A stretch of DNA of 64,000 nucleotides from Palsa-504 sp963744575 (GCA_963744575.1 CAVUUF010000016.1:620001-684000), one strand, 5' to 3'. Shown: positions 16,074 to 25,800, counted from the stretch's first letter. Notes: a model not told the origin generated them from the sequence alone. A program made the numbers and translations.

Positions 16074-17507
16074 TCAGCTCCCGATGTAGCTCATGACGTG
16101 CTTGATGCGGGTGTAGTCCTCGAAGCCGTACATGGACAGGTCCTTGCCGTAGCCGGAGTGCTTGAAGCCGCCGTGCGGCATCTCGGCCACGAGCGGGATG
16201 TGGGTGTTGATCCATACCGCGCCGAAGTCCAGGCGTTTGGCCATCCGCATGGCACGGCCGTGGTCCCTGGTCCACACGCTCGAGGCCAGCCCGTACTGGA
16301 CGCCGTTGGCCCAGCGGACGGCCTCGTCCTCGTCGGTGAACCGCTGGACGGTGATGACCGGGCCGAAGACCTCGTCCTGGATCATCTCGTCGTCCTGCCG
16401 CAGTCCGGATACGACCGTGGGGGCGTACAGGTAGCCGCGCTCCCCCACCCGGTGCCCGCCGGCCACGACCTCGGCGTGGTCGGGCGCCCGCCCGATCATG
16501 TCCTCGACCCGGGCCAGCTGGTTCGTGTTGTTCAGCGGGCCGAAGTACGCGTCGGGCACGTCCAGGCCGCCGGTGGTGGTGGCGTTGGCCTGCTCGGCCA
16601 GCGCCGCGGTCAGGTCGGCGGCGATGCCGGGCCCGGCCAGCACGCGGGTCGCGGCGGTGCAGTCCTGCCCGGCGTTGAAGTAACCCGCGCCGGCGATCCC
16701 CTCCGCCGTGGACGCGACGTCGGCGTCGTCGAAGACCACCACCGGCGCCTTGCCGCCGAGCTCGAGGTGGACCCGCTTGAGGTCGTCGGCCGCGGTACGC
16801 GCGACTTCCATGCCCGCGCGCACCGAACCGGTGATCGACACCATGCTCGGCGTCTTGTGCGCGATCAGCTCGCGGCCCGTGTCCCGGTCGCCGCAGATGA
16901 CGTTGAACACGCCCGGTGGCAGGAACTCGGCCGCGATCTCGGCCATCAGCAGGGTGGACACCGGAGTGGTGTCGGACGGCTTGAGCACGACCGTGTTGCC
17001 CGCCGCGATGGCGGGCGCGAACTTCCAGACCGCCATCATCATCGGGTAGTTCCACGGGGTCACCTGGGCGCACACGCCGATCGGCTCGCGCCGGATCATC
17101 GAGGTGTGGTCCTTCATGTACTCGCCCGCGCTGCGGCCCTCGAGCACCCGGGCGGCGCCGGCGAAGAACCTGATCTGGTCCACCGCGGGCGGGATCTCCT
17201 CGGAAGTCGTCAGCGCGACCGGCTTGCCGGTGTTGCGGGTCTCGGCTGCAACGATGTCGTCGGCGCGCTTCTCGATCGCGTCGGCGATCCTGAACATCGC
17301 CAGGCTGCGCTCGGACGGCGTGGTGTCCCGCCACCCGTCGAACGCGGCCGCCGCGGCCTGCATGGCGGCGTCCACGTCCTGGCGGCCCGATATCGGGGCC
17401 TGAGCGTAGACCTCGCCGGTACTAGGGTCGATTACGTCACTGGTGCGCCCGTCGCTGGTGTCGGCGAACTTGCCGTTCACGAAGTTCTGCAGCACGCGGT
17501 CTGCCAT
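16074..17507 (-). CDS. Gamma-aminobutyraldehyde dehydrogenase-type aldehyde dehydrogenase
   Basis: A 477-residue NAD(P)+ aldehyde dehydrogenase closest to PatD/betaine-aldehyde enzymes. Visible blocks: VTPWNYPMMMAVWKFAPA near residue 155, the VSITGSVRAG turn, the general-base glutamate in HLELGGKAPVVV, and the active-site cysteine in NAGQDCTAATRV near residue 281. The divergent aminotransferase and Lrp regulator suggest oxidation of 4-aminobutanal from putrescine to GABA. ATG 17507 has GGAGG about eight bases upstream; a longer frame to 17567 is rejected because similarity starts at ADRVLQNFVNGKF. Confidence 0.88.
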   Translation of the reverse strand: MADRVLQNFVNGKFADTSDGRTSDVIDPSTGEVYAQAPISGRQDVDAAMQAAAAAFDGWRDTTPSERSLAMFRIADAIEKRADDIVAAETRNTGKPVALTTSEEIPPAVDQIRFFAGAARVLEGRSAGEYMKDHTSMIRREPIGVCAQVTPWNYPMMMAVWKFAPAIAAGNTVVLKPSDTTPVSTLLMAEIAAEFLPPGVFNVICGDRDTGRELIAHKTPSMVSITGSVRAGMEVARTAADDLKRVHLELGGKAPVVVFDDADVASTAEGIAGAGYFNAGQDCTAATRVLAGPGIAADLTAALAEQANATTTGGLDVPDAYFGPLNNTNQLARVEDMIGRAPDHAEVVAGGHRVGERGYLYAPTVVSGLRQDDEMIQDEVFGPVITVQRFTDEDEAVRWANGVQYGLASSVWTRDHGRAMRMAKRLDFGAVWINTHIPLVAEMPHGGFKHSGYGKDLSMYGFEDYTRIKHVMSYIGS

Positions 17508-17530
17508 CTTCAGCCTCCATCCGCATGATC

Positions 17531-17552
17531 CTCTGCGACGAGCTTCGCAGAG
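17531..17552. promoter_or_regulatory. Inverted repeat in the aldehyde dehydrogenase leader
   Basis: CTCTGCGA and TCGCAGAG form perfect 8-bp arms around CGAGCT, 24-45 bp upstream of the aldehyde dehydrogenase start and inside the divergent region shared with the lrp gene. It could be an operator or an mRNA leader hairpin. Confidence 0.5.
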
Positions 17553-17574
17553 ATGGACTACCTTCACAAGTGAT

Positions 17575-17612
17575 TCAGTTGCTATCTTTACTTATACCTA
17601 CGAAATCAGTTG
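17575..17612. promoter_or_regulatory. TCAGTTG direct repeats in the divergent control region
   Basis: TCAGTTG occurs at 17575-17581 and 17606-17612, 31 bp apart, close to three helical turns, within a stretch much richer in A+T than its surroundings. Lrp/AsnC proteins bind several phased sites on one face of DNA, so these are candidate sites for the adjacent regulator. Confidence 0.45.
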
Positions 17613-17657
17613 ACTAGGTTGGCGGACATGGCAGGGCTAAGGAGAGGAGACGGCCGT

Positions 17658-18146
17658 ATGGCGCGTAGCCCGAGGACGCTCCCGTCCCAGAATCCTGGCA
17701 ATGTCGTACCCGACGGTGTCTCTAAGCAAATCATCGAGCAGCTGCAGCAGGACGGCCGGCGTTCCTATGCCGCCATCGGCAAGGCCGTCGGGTTGTCCGA
17801 GGCGGCCGTCCGGCAGCGCGTGCAGCGCCTGCAGGACGGCGGGGTGATGCAGATCGTCGCCGTGACCGATCCGCTCACCCTGGGCTTCCGGCGGCAGGCC
17901 ATGATCGCCATCAAGACCGACGGTGACCTGGAGAAGGTCGCCGGGCAGCTCGCCGACATGGAGGAGATCGACTACGTCGTCATCACCGCCGGGTCGTTCG
18001 ACGTGCTGGCCGAGGTCGTCTGCGAAGACGACGATCATCTGCTCGAGATCCTGAGCCGGGTTCGCGCCGTGCCCTGCGTGACCAGCACAGAGACATTCGT
18101 ATATCTCAAACTTCGCAAGCAAACCTACTCATGGGGAACAAGATGA
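17658..18146 (+). CDS. Lrp/AsnC-family transcriptional regulator
   Basis: A 162-residue one-component regulator: an AsnC-type HTH (KQIIEQLQQDGRRSYAAIGK, LSEAAVRQRVQRLQDGG) followed by the RAM/ligand domain (IDYVVITAGSFDVLAEVVCE, VPCVTSTETFVYLKL). ATG 17658 is preferred over in-frame TTG 17610 and ATG 17628 because of the GGAGAGGAGA ribosome binding site just before it. The gene overlaps the downstream aminotransferase start by 4 bp (ATGA) and is divergent from the aldehyde dehydrogenase. That places it as the likely local controller of amine catabolism. Confidence 0.88.
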   Translation: MARSPRTLPSQNPGNVVPDGVSKQIIEQLQQDGRRSYAAIGKAVGLSEAAVRQRVQRLQDGGVMQIVAVTDPLTLGFRRQAMIAIKTDGDLEKVAGQLADMEEIDYVVITAGSFDVLAEVVCEDDDHLLEILSRVRAVPCVTSTETFVYLKLRKQTYSWGTR

Positions 18147-19513
18147 CCTCCATCGAAGACGCGCAGGAAGCCGCCAAGCGCAACCTCTGGCTGCACTTCA
18201 CCCGGATGTCCGCCTACGGCGACGCCGACGTCCCTGTGATCGTGCGGGGATCCGGCGCGTACGTCTACGACCAGCACGGCAAGCGCTACCTGGACGGCCT
18301 GTCCGGCCTGTTCGTCAGCCAGGTCGGCCACGGCCGGACCGAGATCGCCGAGGCCGGCGCGAAGCAGGCGGCCGAGCTCGCGTATTTCCCGCTGTGGTCC
18401 TACGCGCACCCCAAGGCCATCGAGCTGGCGGCCCGGCTGGCCGAGCTGGCCCCCGGGCCGCTGAACCGGGTCTTCTTCACCACCAGCGGCTCGGAGGCCG
18501 TCGAGTCGGCGTGGAAGCTCGCCAAGCAGTACTTCAAGCTCATCGGCGAGCCCGGCCGGTACAAGGTGATCAGCCGGGACATCGCCTACCACGGCACGTC
18601 GATGGGCGCGCTGGCCATCACCGGCCTGGCCGCCATCAAGCACCCGTTCGAACCGTTGCTGCCCGGCGGCGTGCGGGTCCCGAACACCAACTTCTACCGT
18701 GCGCCGGACTTCCTGGCCGGGGACGAGGCGGAGTTCGCTCAGTGGGCCGCGGACGAGATCGAGCGGGCGATCCTGCGCGAAGGCCCGGAGTCGGTGGCGG
18801 CGGTCTTCCTGGAGCCGGTGCAGAACTCGGGCGGCTGCTTCCCGCCGCCGCCCGGCTACTTCCAGCGGGTCAGGGAGATCTGCGACCGGTACGGCGTGCT
18901 GCTGGTCTCCGACGAGGTGATCTGCGCGTTCGGCCGGCTCGGCTACTACTTCGGCGCCCAGCGGTATGAGTACCAGCCCGACATCATCACCTTCGCCAAG
19001 GGCGTGACGTCCGGCTACTCGCCGCTCGGCGGCATGCTGGTGAGCGACCGGCTGATGGAGCCGTTCAACACGGGCACGGCCACGTTCCTGCACGGCATCA
19101 CGTTCGCCGGGCACCCGGTGTCGGCCGCGGTGGCGCTGGCCAACCTGGACATCTTCGAGAAGGAAGACCTGCTCGGCAACGTCCGGGCCAGCGAGCCCGG
19201 CTTCCGCGCCACCCTGGAGAAGCTCTACGACCTGCCCATCGTCGGGGACATCCGCGGCGCCGGGTACTTCTACGGCATCGAGATGGTCAAGGACAAGGTC
19301 ACGCGCGAGACGTTCACCGACGAGGAGTCCGAACGGCTGCTGCGCGGCTTCCTGTCCCAGGCGCTGTTCGACGCCGGGCTGATCTGCCGGGCCGACGACC
19401 GCGGCGACCCGGTCATCCAGCTGGCCCCGCCGCTCATCTGCGGCCAGGAGCACTTCGACGAGATCGAGCGGATCCTGCGCGCGGTGCTCACCGAGGCCTG
19501 GACGCGCATCTGA
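18143..19513 (+). CDS. Class III aminotransferase, putrescine/omega-amino acid:pyruvate type
   Basis: A 456-residue class III PLP enzyme. The N-terminal HFTRMSAYGDADVPVIVRG, the TTSGSEAVESAWKLAKQYF phosphate site, LLVSDEVICAFGRLG and the PLP lysine in ITFAKGVTSGYSPLGG (near residue 285) are typical of SpuC-like putrescine- or omega-amino-acid:pyruvate transaminases. With the divergent aldehyde dehydrogenase it would make GABA from putrescine; other omega-amines are possible. Start: ATG 18143 overlaps the lrp stop (ATGA) and has GGGGA seven bases upstream; ATG 18131, four codons earlier, is an alternative. Confidence 0.87.
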   Translation: MTSIEDAQEAAKRNLWLHFTRMSAYGDADVPVIVRGSGAYVYDQHGKRYLDGLSGLFVSQVGHGRTEIAEAGAKQAAELAYFPLWSYAHPKAIELAARLAELAPGPLNRVFFTTSGSEAVESAWKLAKQYFKLIGEPGRYKVISRDIAYHGTSMGALAITGLAAIKHPFEPLLPGGVRVPNTNFYRAPDFLAGDEAEFAQWAADEIERAILREGPESVAAVFLEPVQNSGGCFPPPPGYFQRVREICDRYGVLLVSDEVICAFGRLGYYFGAQRYEYQPDIITFAKGVTSGYSPLGGMLVSDRLMEPFNTGTATFLHGITFAGHPVSAAVALANLDIFEKEDLLGNVRASEPGFRATLEKLYDLPIVGDIRGAGYFYGIEMVKDKVTRETFTDEESERLLRGFLSQALFDAGLICRADDRGDPVIQLAPPLICGQEHFDEIERILRAVLTEAWTRI

Positions 19514-19563
19514 GGCTGTCGCGTCTCCCGCGTCCCGCCAGCCTGTCCGGGTACGGTCGGAGC

Positions 19564-20505
19564 ATGGACGTTCTCGTGATCGGGGCCGGGGCCGTCGGCC
19601 TCACGACGGCTATCAGCCTGGCCGAGGCCGGGCTGAGCGTGACGATCAGGACGGCCGCGCCACCCGAGCAGACCACGTCGGCAGCGGCCGGGGCGGTATG
19701 GGGCGCGGTCAAGGTGGGGCCGCCCGAACGGGCGCTGGAATGGGGCCGGGTCGGGCTGGAGGTGCTGACCAAGCTCGCCGCCGAACCCGGGACCGGGGTG
19801 CGGATCGCCGCGGGCCGGGAGGTCTCCCGCGCCCCGCTGGAGCCGTACTACTGGACCAAGCTCCTGACGGACCTGCGGACCTGCGAGGAATCCGAACTTC
19901 CCGACGGCTTCGCCGACGGCTGGCACTACACCGCCCCGCTGGCCACCATGCCCGTCTACCTGGGCTACCTGCGGGCCAGGTTCGAGCGGGCGGGCGGCAC
20001 GCTCGAGGTGTCGCCGGCGGACACGCTGGCCGGCCTGGCCGGCGCCGCCCCGGTCATCGTCAACTGCTCCGGCGCCGCCGCCCACGACCTGGTGCCGGAC
20101 CCCGCGGTCGTGCCGGTCCGCGGGCAGGTGGTGATCGCCGCCAACCCCGGCATCGAGGAGTTCCTGGTCAACCGGGACCCGGAACCGCCGTGGATCGTGT
20201 ACATGTTTCCGCACGGCGACCAGATCCTGCTCGGCGGCACCAACCACGAGGGCAACTGGGACATGGATCCGGACCAGGAGGTGGCCGAGCGGATCCTGGC
20301 CGGGTGCGCGGCGATCGAACCGCGCCTGCGCGGAGTGGAAATCCTCGCCCACCGGGTCGGCCTGCGGCCGTGGCGGCCCGAGGTGCGGCTGGAATCCGAG
20401 CCGTTCGGCGACGGCGTGCTGTGGCACAACTACGGTCACGGCGGTGCCGGCATCTCGATGTCCTGGGGCTGCGCCGCGGAGATCACCAGGTCGGTGCTGG
20501 GCTAG
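19564..20505 (+). CDS. D-amino-acid oxidase (DAAO-type FAD protein)
   Basis: A 313-residue FAD oxidase matching DAAO: the dinucleotide fold MDVLVIGAGAVGLTTAISLA, the TTSAAAGAVWG flavin turn, VNCSGAAAHDL, and the C-terminal substrate block HRVGLRPWRPEVRLE (carboxylate-binding arginine near residue 270) followed by HNYGHGGAGISMSWG. It oxidises D-amino acids to keto acids, ammonia and peroxide. It lacks a SKL peroxisomal tail, as expected in bacteria. It lies 50 bp behind the aminotransferase on the same strand and may extend the nitrogen-catabolic unit. The stop overlaps the convergent MmcQ gene by 4 bp. Confidence 0.9.
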   Translation: MDVLVIGAGAVGLTTAISLAEAGLSVTIRTAAPPEQTTSAAAGAVWGAVKVGPPERALEWGRVGLEVLTKLAAEPGTGVRIAAGREVSRAPLEPYYWTKLLTDLRTCEESELPDGFADGWHYTAPLATMPVYLGYLRARFERAGGTLEVSPADTLAGLAGAAPVIVNCSGAAAHDLVPDPAVVPVRGQVVIAANPGIEEFLVNRDPEPPWIVYMFPHGDQILLGGTNHEGNWDMDPDQEVAERILAGCAAIEPRLRGVEILAHRVGLRPWRPEVRLESEPFGDGVLWHNYGHGGAGISMSWGCAAEITRSVLG

Positions 20506-20882
20506 CCGTCGCCATCCAGCCGGGCGATCAGGCGGGCGGGGGCGATGACCCGGTAGGCGTCCTGGCACAGCTCGGCGATCTCGTCCCAGTCCGGGTCGCG
20601 ATCGAGGCGGACGCCGAGCCAGCCGCGGTGGCCGACGTAGGGCGGCCGGAAAAAGCGGTCCGGCTCGGACGCGGTGAGTTCCTGCTGCGCCCCCGGCGGG
20701 GCCGCGCACCACAGGTGCGGGACCTGGTTGTCGTGGTGGCCCTCGGCCCACAGCGTCACGAACGACCTGGAGTCCCGGACGAACCAGGTCGGCGCGCCGT
20801 GGCTGGGCCGCTCGGTGACCTCGGGCAGGGGCAGGCAGATCGCGCGGAGCCGTTCGGCCAGGCTTTCGGGCGGATGGTTCAT
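20502..20882 (-). CDS. MmcQ/YjbR-family protein
   Basis: A 126-residue protein of the MmcQ/YjbR double-wing fold. Family signs are RLRAICLPLPEVTERPSHGA, then FVTLWAEGHHDNQVPHLWC and the C-terminal RGWLGVRLDRDPDWDEIAELC plus DAYRVIAPARL. Described as a DNA-binding-like fold, but with no established general function. It starts 42 bp from, and divergent to, the truncated LLM gene. Confidence 0.85.
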   Translation of the reverse strand: MNHPPESLAERLRAICLPLPEVTERPSHGAPTWFVRDSRSFVTLWAEGHHDNQVPHLWCAAPPGAQQELTASEPDRFFRPPYVGHRGWLGVRLDRDPDWDEIAELCQDAYRVIAPARLIARLDGDG

Positions 20883-20924
20883 CAGGACGATTGTGTCACC
20901 GGGCGCCGGGATACGCTGCTGTCC

Positions 20925-21023
20925 ATGAAGATCGCGATCGCGATCCCGCAGTTCTTCGCCGACGGTGAATTCGGCCCCGCGGCCTTCCGGTCCTACCTGG
21001 CCCGGGCCGAGGAGCTCGGCTAG
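20925..21023 (+). pseudogene. LLM-class oxidoreductase, N-terminal stub
   Basis: ATG 20925 opens a 32-codon frame MKIAIAIPQFFADGEFGPAA and on to YLARAEELG, then TAG at 21021. This is the first strand and helix of luciferase-like F420/flavin monooxygenases, which are about 290-330 residues. The 90 bp between the stop and the next gene show no clear continuation in any frame, so nearly the whole gene has been deleted rather than just interrupted. Confidence 0.7.
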
Positions 21024-21113
21024 CGAACCGCCCGCCGCCCGCAGCTCGGATCAGGCAGGCGTGGCTGCCCCTGTCAGGATACGCCAGCTGACGCCGGGGC
21101 CGCTGCGGTGCCG

Positions 21114-21785
21114 TCATCCGATCCGGCGGCGGCCCAGGGCGGCGATGTGCGGGGGCAGCGGGATGCCGGCCGGGAGCACCGGGTCGGGTTCGGGGTCCTG
21201 CCAGACAGCGGCCAGCGGGAGCACGCCGGCCCAGACCGGCAGGGCCGCGTCCGGGGAATCGCCGTCGTCCGGCGGCCCGCGGCGGATCTTCACCGAGACC
21301 TCGTCCAGGGCCAAGGCGAGCAGGGAAGTGGCGGCCAGTTCCTTCTTGTCCGGCCGCCGGGCGTAATCCCACTGGCCGGGCACGATGTGCTCGGCGAGGG
21401 AACGCAGCCCGGCCAGTTTCTCCTCCCGGTCCGTCACCAGGCGGGGCGTGCCGTAGATCATCGCGCTGCGGTAGTTGACCGCGTGCTCGAACACCGACCT
21501 GGCCAGCACCAGGCCGTCCACGTGGGTTACTGTCACGCAGACGGTGGCCCGCGGGGCCGAGACCAGGCTGCGGCTGGCCACCGAGCCGTGCAGGTACAGC
21601 GTGTCGCCGGCCAGCCCGTAGACGGTGGGCACGACCATCGGGTGGCCGTCTATCAGCACGCCGAGATGGCAGATCACCCCGGCGGCCAGGATGTCCGCCA
21701 GGTCCCCGCGGTCGGTGCTGCCCTGCTCGCGGAGGCGGCGGTGCCGGGTGCGTTCGGTAACGGGGAGCGGGGACGTCTCGGGCAT
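21114..21785 (-). CDS. Pyridoxamine 5'-phosphate oxidase-family (NimA-like) protein
   Basis: A 223-residue split-barrel flavoprotein. Family blocks are ICHLGVLIDGHPMVVPTVYG, DTLYLHGSVASRSL, VCVTVTHVDGLVLARS and NYRSAMIYGTPRLV, as in actinobacterial NimA-type PPOX proteins that bind FMN. The C-terminal third (DEVSVKIRRGPPDDGD, then PLAAVWQDPEPDP) is the usual extension. The reaction is unknown. It starts about 130 bp from the divergent LLM gene. Confidence 0.83.
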   Translation of the reverse strand: MPETSPLPVTERTRHRRLREQGSTDRGDLADILAAGVICHLGVLIDGHPMVVPTVYGLAGDTLYLHGSVASRSLVSAPRATVCVTVTHVDGLVLARSVFEHAVNYRSAMIYGTPRLVTDREEKLAGLRSLAEHIVPGQWDYARRPDKKELAATSLLALALDEVSVKIRRGPPDDGDSPDAALPVWAGVLPLAAVWQDPEPDPVLPAGIPLPPHIAALGRRRIG

Positions 21786-21914
21786 AGCTGGAGTCTACGA
21801 GCGCGGCCGTGAACTGCGAAGACAGCACCGGGCAACCGGGTCAGCCTGTCACCGTCGCCGAGCAATCGACGGCAGCATGAGACAGAGACTGATGTTTCAT
21901 GCGACGGTGAGGTC

Positions 21915-22832
21915 ATGCAGATCGGATTCGGTGCCCCGGTGGCGGGGGCGTGGGCCACGCCGGAGTATCTCGCGTCCTTCTCCGAGCAGGCCGAGGAGGC
22001 CGGGTACGCGTCGCTGTGGACGTTCCAGCGGCTGCTTGTGCCCGAAGGATCCGGGATGGAGCCGGTGTACCACAGCGTGCTCGACCCGATGGTCGCGCTG
22101 GGTTTCGCGGCGGCCCGCACGTCGCGGATCAGGCTCGGCGTGGCCATCGTCAACCTGCCGTTCGTGTCCCCCTCGTACCTGGCCAAGCAGGCGGCGACCG
22201 TGGACGTGCTGTCCGGCGGGCGGCTCGATCTCGGGCTCGGCATCGGCTGGATGCCGGAGGAGTTCGCGGCGACTGGCGGGTCCACGTCCCGGCGCGGCGC
22301 GCGCACCGAGGAGTACCTGGCCGTGCTGCGCACGCTGTGGACCGATGAGGTCAGCTCGTTTGAGGGCGAGTTCTACACGATCCCGGCGGGACGGCAGGAT
22401 CCCAAGCCGGTGCAGAAGCCCGGGCCGCCGGTACTGCTCGGCGGCATGTCGCGGCCGGCCATGGAGCGGGCCGGGCGGATCGCGGCAGGCTGGATCACCT
22501 CCAGCCGCGCCGACCTGACCAAGATCAGCGAGGCGGCCGGGGTGATCAGGTCGGCGGCATCGGCGGCGGGCCGGGACCCGGACGCGGTGCGCATCATCTG
22601 CCGGGGCGTGGTGCTGGCCGGGGAGGAGGCCAAGGGGCCTGACGGCGGCCGCCGGCTGCTTTCCGGCAGCTACGCGCAGATCCGCGAGGACGCAAGCTGG
22701 CTCGCCGGGCAGGGGGTCACCGAGCTGTTCTACGACCTGAACTGGGATCCGCAGGTAGGCAACCCGGCGGCCACGCCGGAGGCGGCGGCCGAACGGGCCG
22801 GGGAAATCCTCGCCGCGCTCGCCCCGCGCTGA
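21915..22832 (+). CDS. LLM-class F420-dependent oxidoreductase
   Basis: A 305-residue luciferase-like monooxygenase-fold protein. It begins MQIGFGAPVAGAWATPEYLA, with SLWTFQRLLVPEG, TSRIRLGVAIVNLPFVSPSY, VDVLSGGRLDLGLGIGWMPEE and PVLLGGMSRPAMERAGRIAAGW, the standard order of blocks in actinobacterial F420 enzymes. Cofactor choice (F420 against FMN) is inferred from family only. One of four LLM genes or remnants in the window. A terminator-like inverted repeat follows its stop. Confidence 0.87.
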   Translation: MQIGFGAPVAGAWATPEYLASFSEQAEEAGYASLWTFQRLLVPEGSGMEPVYHSVLDPMVALGFAAARTSRIRLGVAIVNLPFVSPSYLAKQAATVDVLSGGRLDLGLGIGWMPEEFAATGGSTSRRGARTEEYLAVLRTLWTDEVSSFEGEFYTIPAGRQDPKPVQKPGPPVLLGGMSRPAMERAGRIAAGWITSSRADLTKISEAAGVIRSAASAAGRDPDAVRIICRGVVLAGEEAKGPDGGRRLLSGSYAQIREDASWLAGQGVTELFYDLNWDPQVGNPAATPEAAAERAGEILAALAPR

Positions 22833-22850
22833 GCCGGGCCGGGCGCTGGC

Positions 22851-22881
22851 CCGGATTTCTGGGTCGCCGATCGGAATCCGG
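22851..22881. terminator. Inverted repeat between convergent stops
   Basis: CCGGATT (22851-22857) and AATCCGG (22875-22881) are perfectly complementary across a 17-base loop, between the LLM stop and the LuxR-regulator stop at 22886. Position fits a bidirectional terminator; the stem is modest. Confidence 0.45.
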
Positions 22882-22885
22882 GATG

Positions 22886-25800
22886 TCAGCGTCCTGAGGG
22901 CTCGCTGGTGAGGCCCTCGCGGTGGGCGATGGCGGCGGCTTCGGTGCGGCTGGCCGCGCCGAGCTTGCCGAGGATGTTGGACACGTGCACGCTGGCCGTC
23001 TTCGGCGCGATGTACAGCACCGAGGCGATCTCCCGGTTGCTGCGGCCCGCGGCGATGAGCCGCAGGACCTCGCGTTCCCGGCTGGTCAGCGCGGTCAGGA
23101 CCGCGCCGCCGTGGTCTTCCGCCGTGCCGATCCGGGCCCGGCGGGCGAGATCGTCTAGCGCCCGGCGCAGCGGTCTGGCCCCGAGCTGGTCCGCCGTCTG
23201 CGCCGCCCGCTGCCACTGCTCGGTGGCCTCGTCCCGGTGTCCCGCCTCGGCCAGCGCCCCGGCCAGCCGCCACCGGGTCCGGGCGATCTCGTAGACGTAG
23301 TCCGGGCCGAACGCGTCGAGGACGGCCCGCCATCCTGAAGGATCGTTGCGGCCGCTGGCCCGGCCGTACTCCGCCTCGGCCCGGGCCAGCCAGCCGCGTC
23401 CCTCGGGGCCGAGGATGAACCTGGGCCGCTTGCGGAACGCTGCGCCCTCCCGAGCGATCTGCAGCAACTCGTCCACGGCGGTCAGTTCGGCGTTCGCGGC
23501 CTGGTCGTCACCGGCGGCCCGGGCCTGTATGGCCCGGTCGGCCCGGGCGCTGATGGCGACCACGGCCGGCCGGATGGCGGACGGATGGTATCCCCACTGC
23601 GGGTCATGCACCAGGCTGATCGCGATCTGGGCCTCGGCCAGCGCCTGTTCGGGGTGGTCTTGCCACAGAGCGTGCTCGGCCAGCAGGCTGCGCGCGATGA
23701 ACCCGTCGAACCCGTGGACCGTCCAGAACGGCTCGATCCAGGCGCGCCTTTCGGCCACGGTGGGGTTGCCCCGGGCCACGTCGATGAACAAGGCCATAGA
23801 AGACAGGGAGGCCTCGGGCACGCTGGTCACCCGGACCGGGAAGCCGGCGGCGATCTCCTGGGCGTGATCCCACTTGCCGTCCGCGAAATGGCACTGGAAG
23901 TGCAGGTGCTGCACATCCCAGCCGAACGGTGCCATGTTGAGCCCAGTGTGGTTGGCCCGCTTGGTGCCCTCGTGCGCGACGGCCGCGCCGATAGACAGGT
24001 CGCCCCGCTCCAGGTGCGCCCGCGCCAGGTGGTACGCGGCGCGCAGCTCCACGCCGAGGACCTCAGCCTGCCTGGCCTGCTTGTGCGCCTCGGTGAGCAG
24101 CTTGATGGCCTCGTCGTTGCGGCCCTCACGGTTGCTGATGAAACCCAGGGTGACCAGCGCGTCGGCCTGCACCCACGGAGCGTCGGCGGCCTGGGCCGCG
24201 GCGTGCCCTCGCTCGGCCTGTTCCCGGGCCATGGTGTAGTCGTCCTCGTCCAGCAAGGTGTTGGCGTAGGTGGAGATCGCCCGGGCGTACTGCCACGTCG
24301 GCGGCTCGGCCGGAGTGGCCTCGACCGTGTTCCTGGCCACCTCCACGGCCTCCTCCACGGCCTTGCGGTCCTCGAGCAGCATCAGATACGAGGCCAGGCG
24401 CTCGCCGATCCGGCTGGCCAGCAGGACGTCCGGCTCGGCGTCGTCCCTCTCACCCCGCTCGGCCTCGGGGGCAGGGTGCCGCAGCCGCCGGAGCAGGTGG
24501 ACGGCGCGCTCGTAGTCGCCGCTGTCCGCGGCGGTGATCGCGGACCACAGGCCGAGCTTGCCGCGGGCCAGGCCGGCCGTCTTCTCCGGCTCAGCCACCC
24601 GGTCCCACAGGGCGAGCGCCTGGTCGTAGTGGCGGTGCGCCTCGGCGGGCGCGCCCAGCCGCTCCGCCTCTTTCCCGGCGCGCAGCGACGCGGCGAACGC
24701 GCCGGGAATGTCATGGCTAGCCAGGCAGTGCTGGGCGAGTTCGGCCGCCGTGCCCGGCATGTCCAGCCAATACTCGTCGGAGAGCAGCGAGCTCATCGTG
24801 CCGTGCAGCCTGGTCCGCTCCCCCGGCAGCAGGTCCCCGTAGACCGCCTCGCGGAGCAGGGCGTGCCGGAAGACGTAGCCCTCGGTGCCGTCCGGCACCA
24901 GCAGCTGGTGGGTGACCGCCTCGCGGACCGCGGCCTCGTACTCGTCGGCGGCCAGGCCCGACGCGGCGCGGACCAGCTCGTCATCGGCCTTGCGCCCGGC
25001 CACGGCGGCCGCGCGGAGCACCTGCTGCGCGGCGTCGGACAGCTGTTCCACCCGGCTCAGCAGCAACGCGGCCAGGCCCGCGGGCAGGGCATGGCGCTCG
25101 CCGGTCAGGGAGGCGGCCAGCAGTTCCTCGGCGTAGTAGGCGTTGCCCTCGGCCCGGGCCACGATGTCGTTCAGCACGGTCGCGTCGATGCGGCCTGGCG
25201 CCCCCGTAGCCAGTTGCTCGGCCAGCGCCGAGGTCAGGTGCTCGGCCAGGGCAGAGGGCTCCAGCGGGGCGAGGTCGACGGCGATGACGCTGGGCAGCCG
25301 GATGAGCTCGGCCACCACGGGCCGGAGCGGGTGCCGCCGGTGCAGGTCGTCGGTCCGGTAGGTGCCGATCAGCGCCACCCGTTCCCGGTGCAGCATCCGC
25401 GACAGGAACGTGACCAGGTCCCGGGTGGAGGCGTCGGCCCAATGCAGGTCCTCGAACACCAGCAGCACCGGGGCCACGGCCGCGAGCTCGGTGAGCAGGC
25501 CGAGCACCAGGCCGAACATCTGCTGCCGGGCCAGGCCGGAGCGGACCTCGTCGGCCATCCGCCCGTCGCCGCCTTCCGGCAGCAGCCGGCTCAGCGCGGG
25601 GCGGGAGCCGAGCGCGTCCCTGACCCCGGTGGACCCGGCCGCGCCACGCAGCGCGTCGGCCAGCGGCAGGTAGGGCACGCTGTCGCCAAGCTCGGCGCAC
25701 TGGCCGGAGAGCACGGTGAAGCCGCGGTCGCCGGCGAGCCGGGTCACCTCGCCGACCAGCCGCGACTTGCCGACCCCGGCGTCGCCGCTGACCAGCGCGG

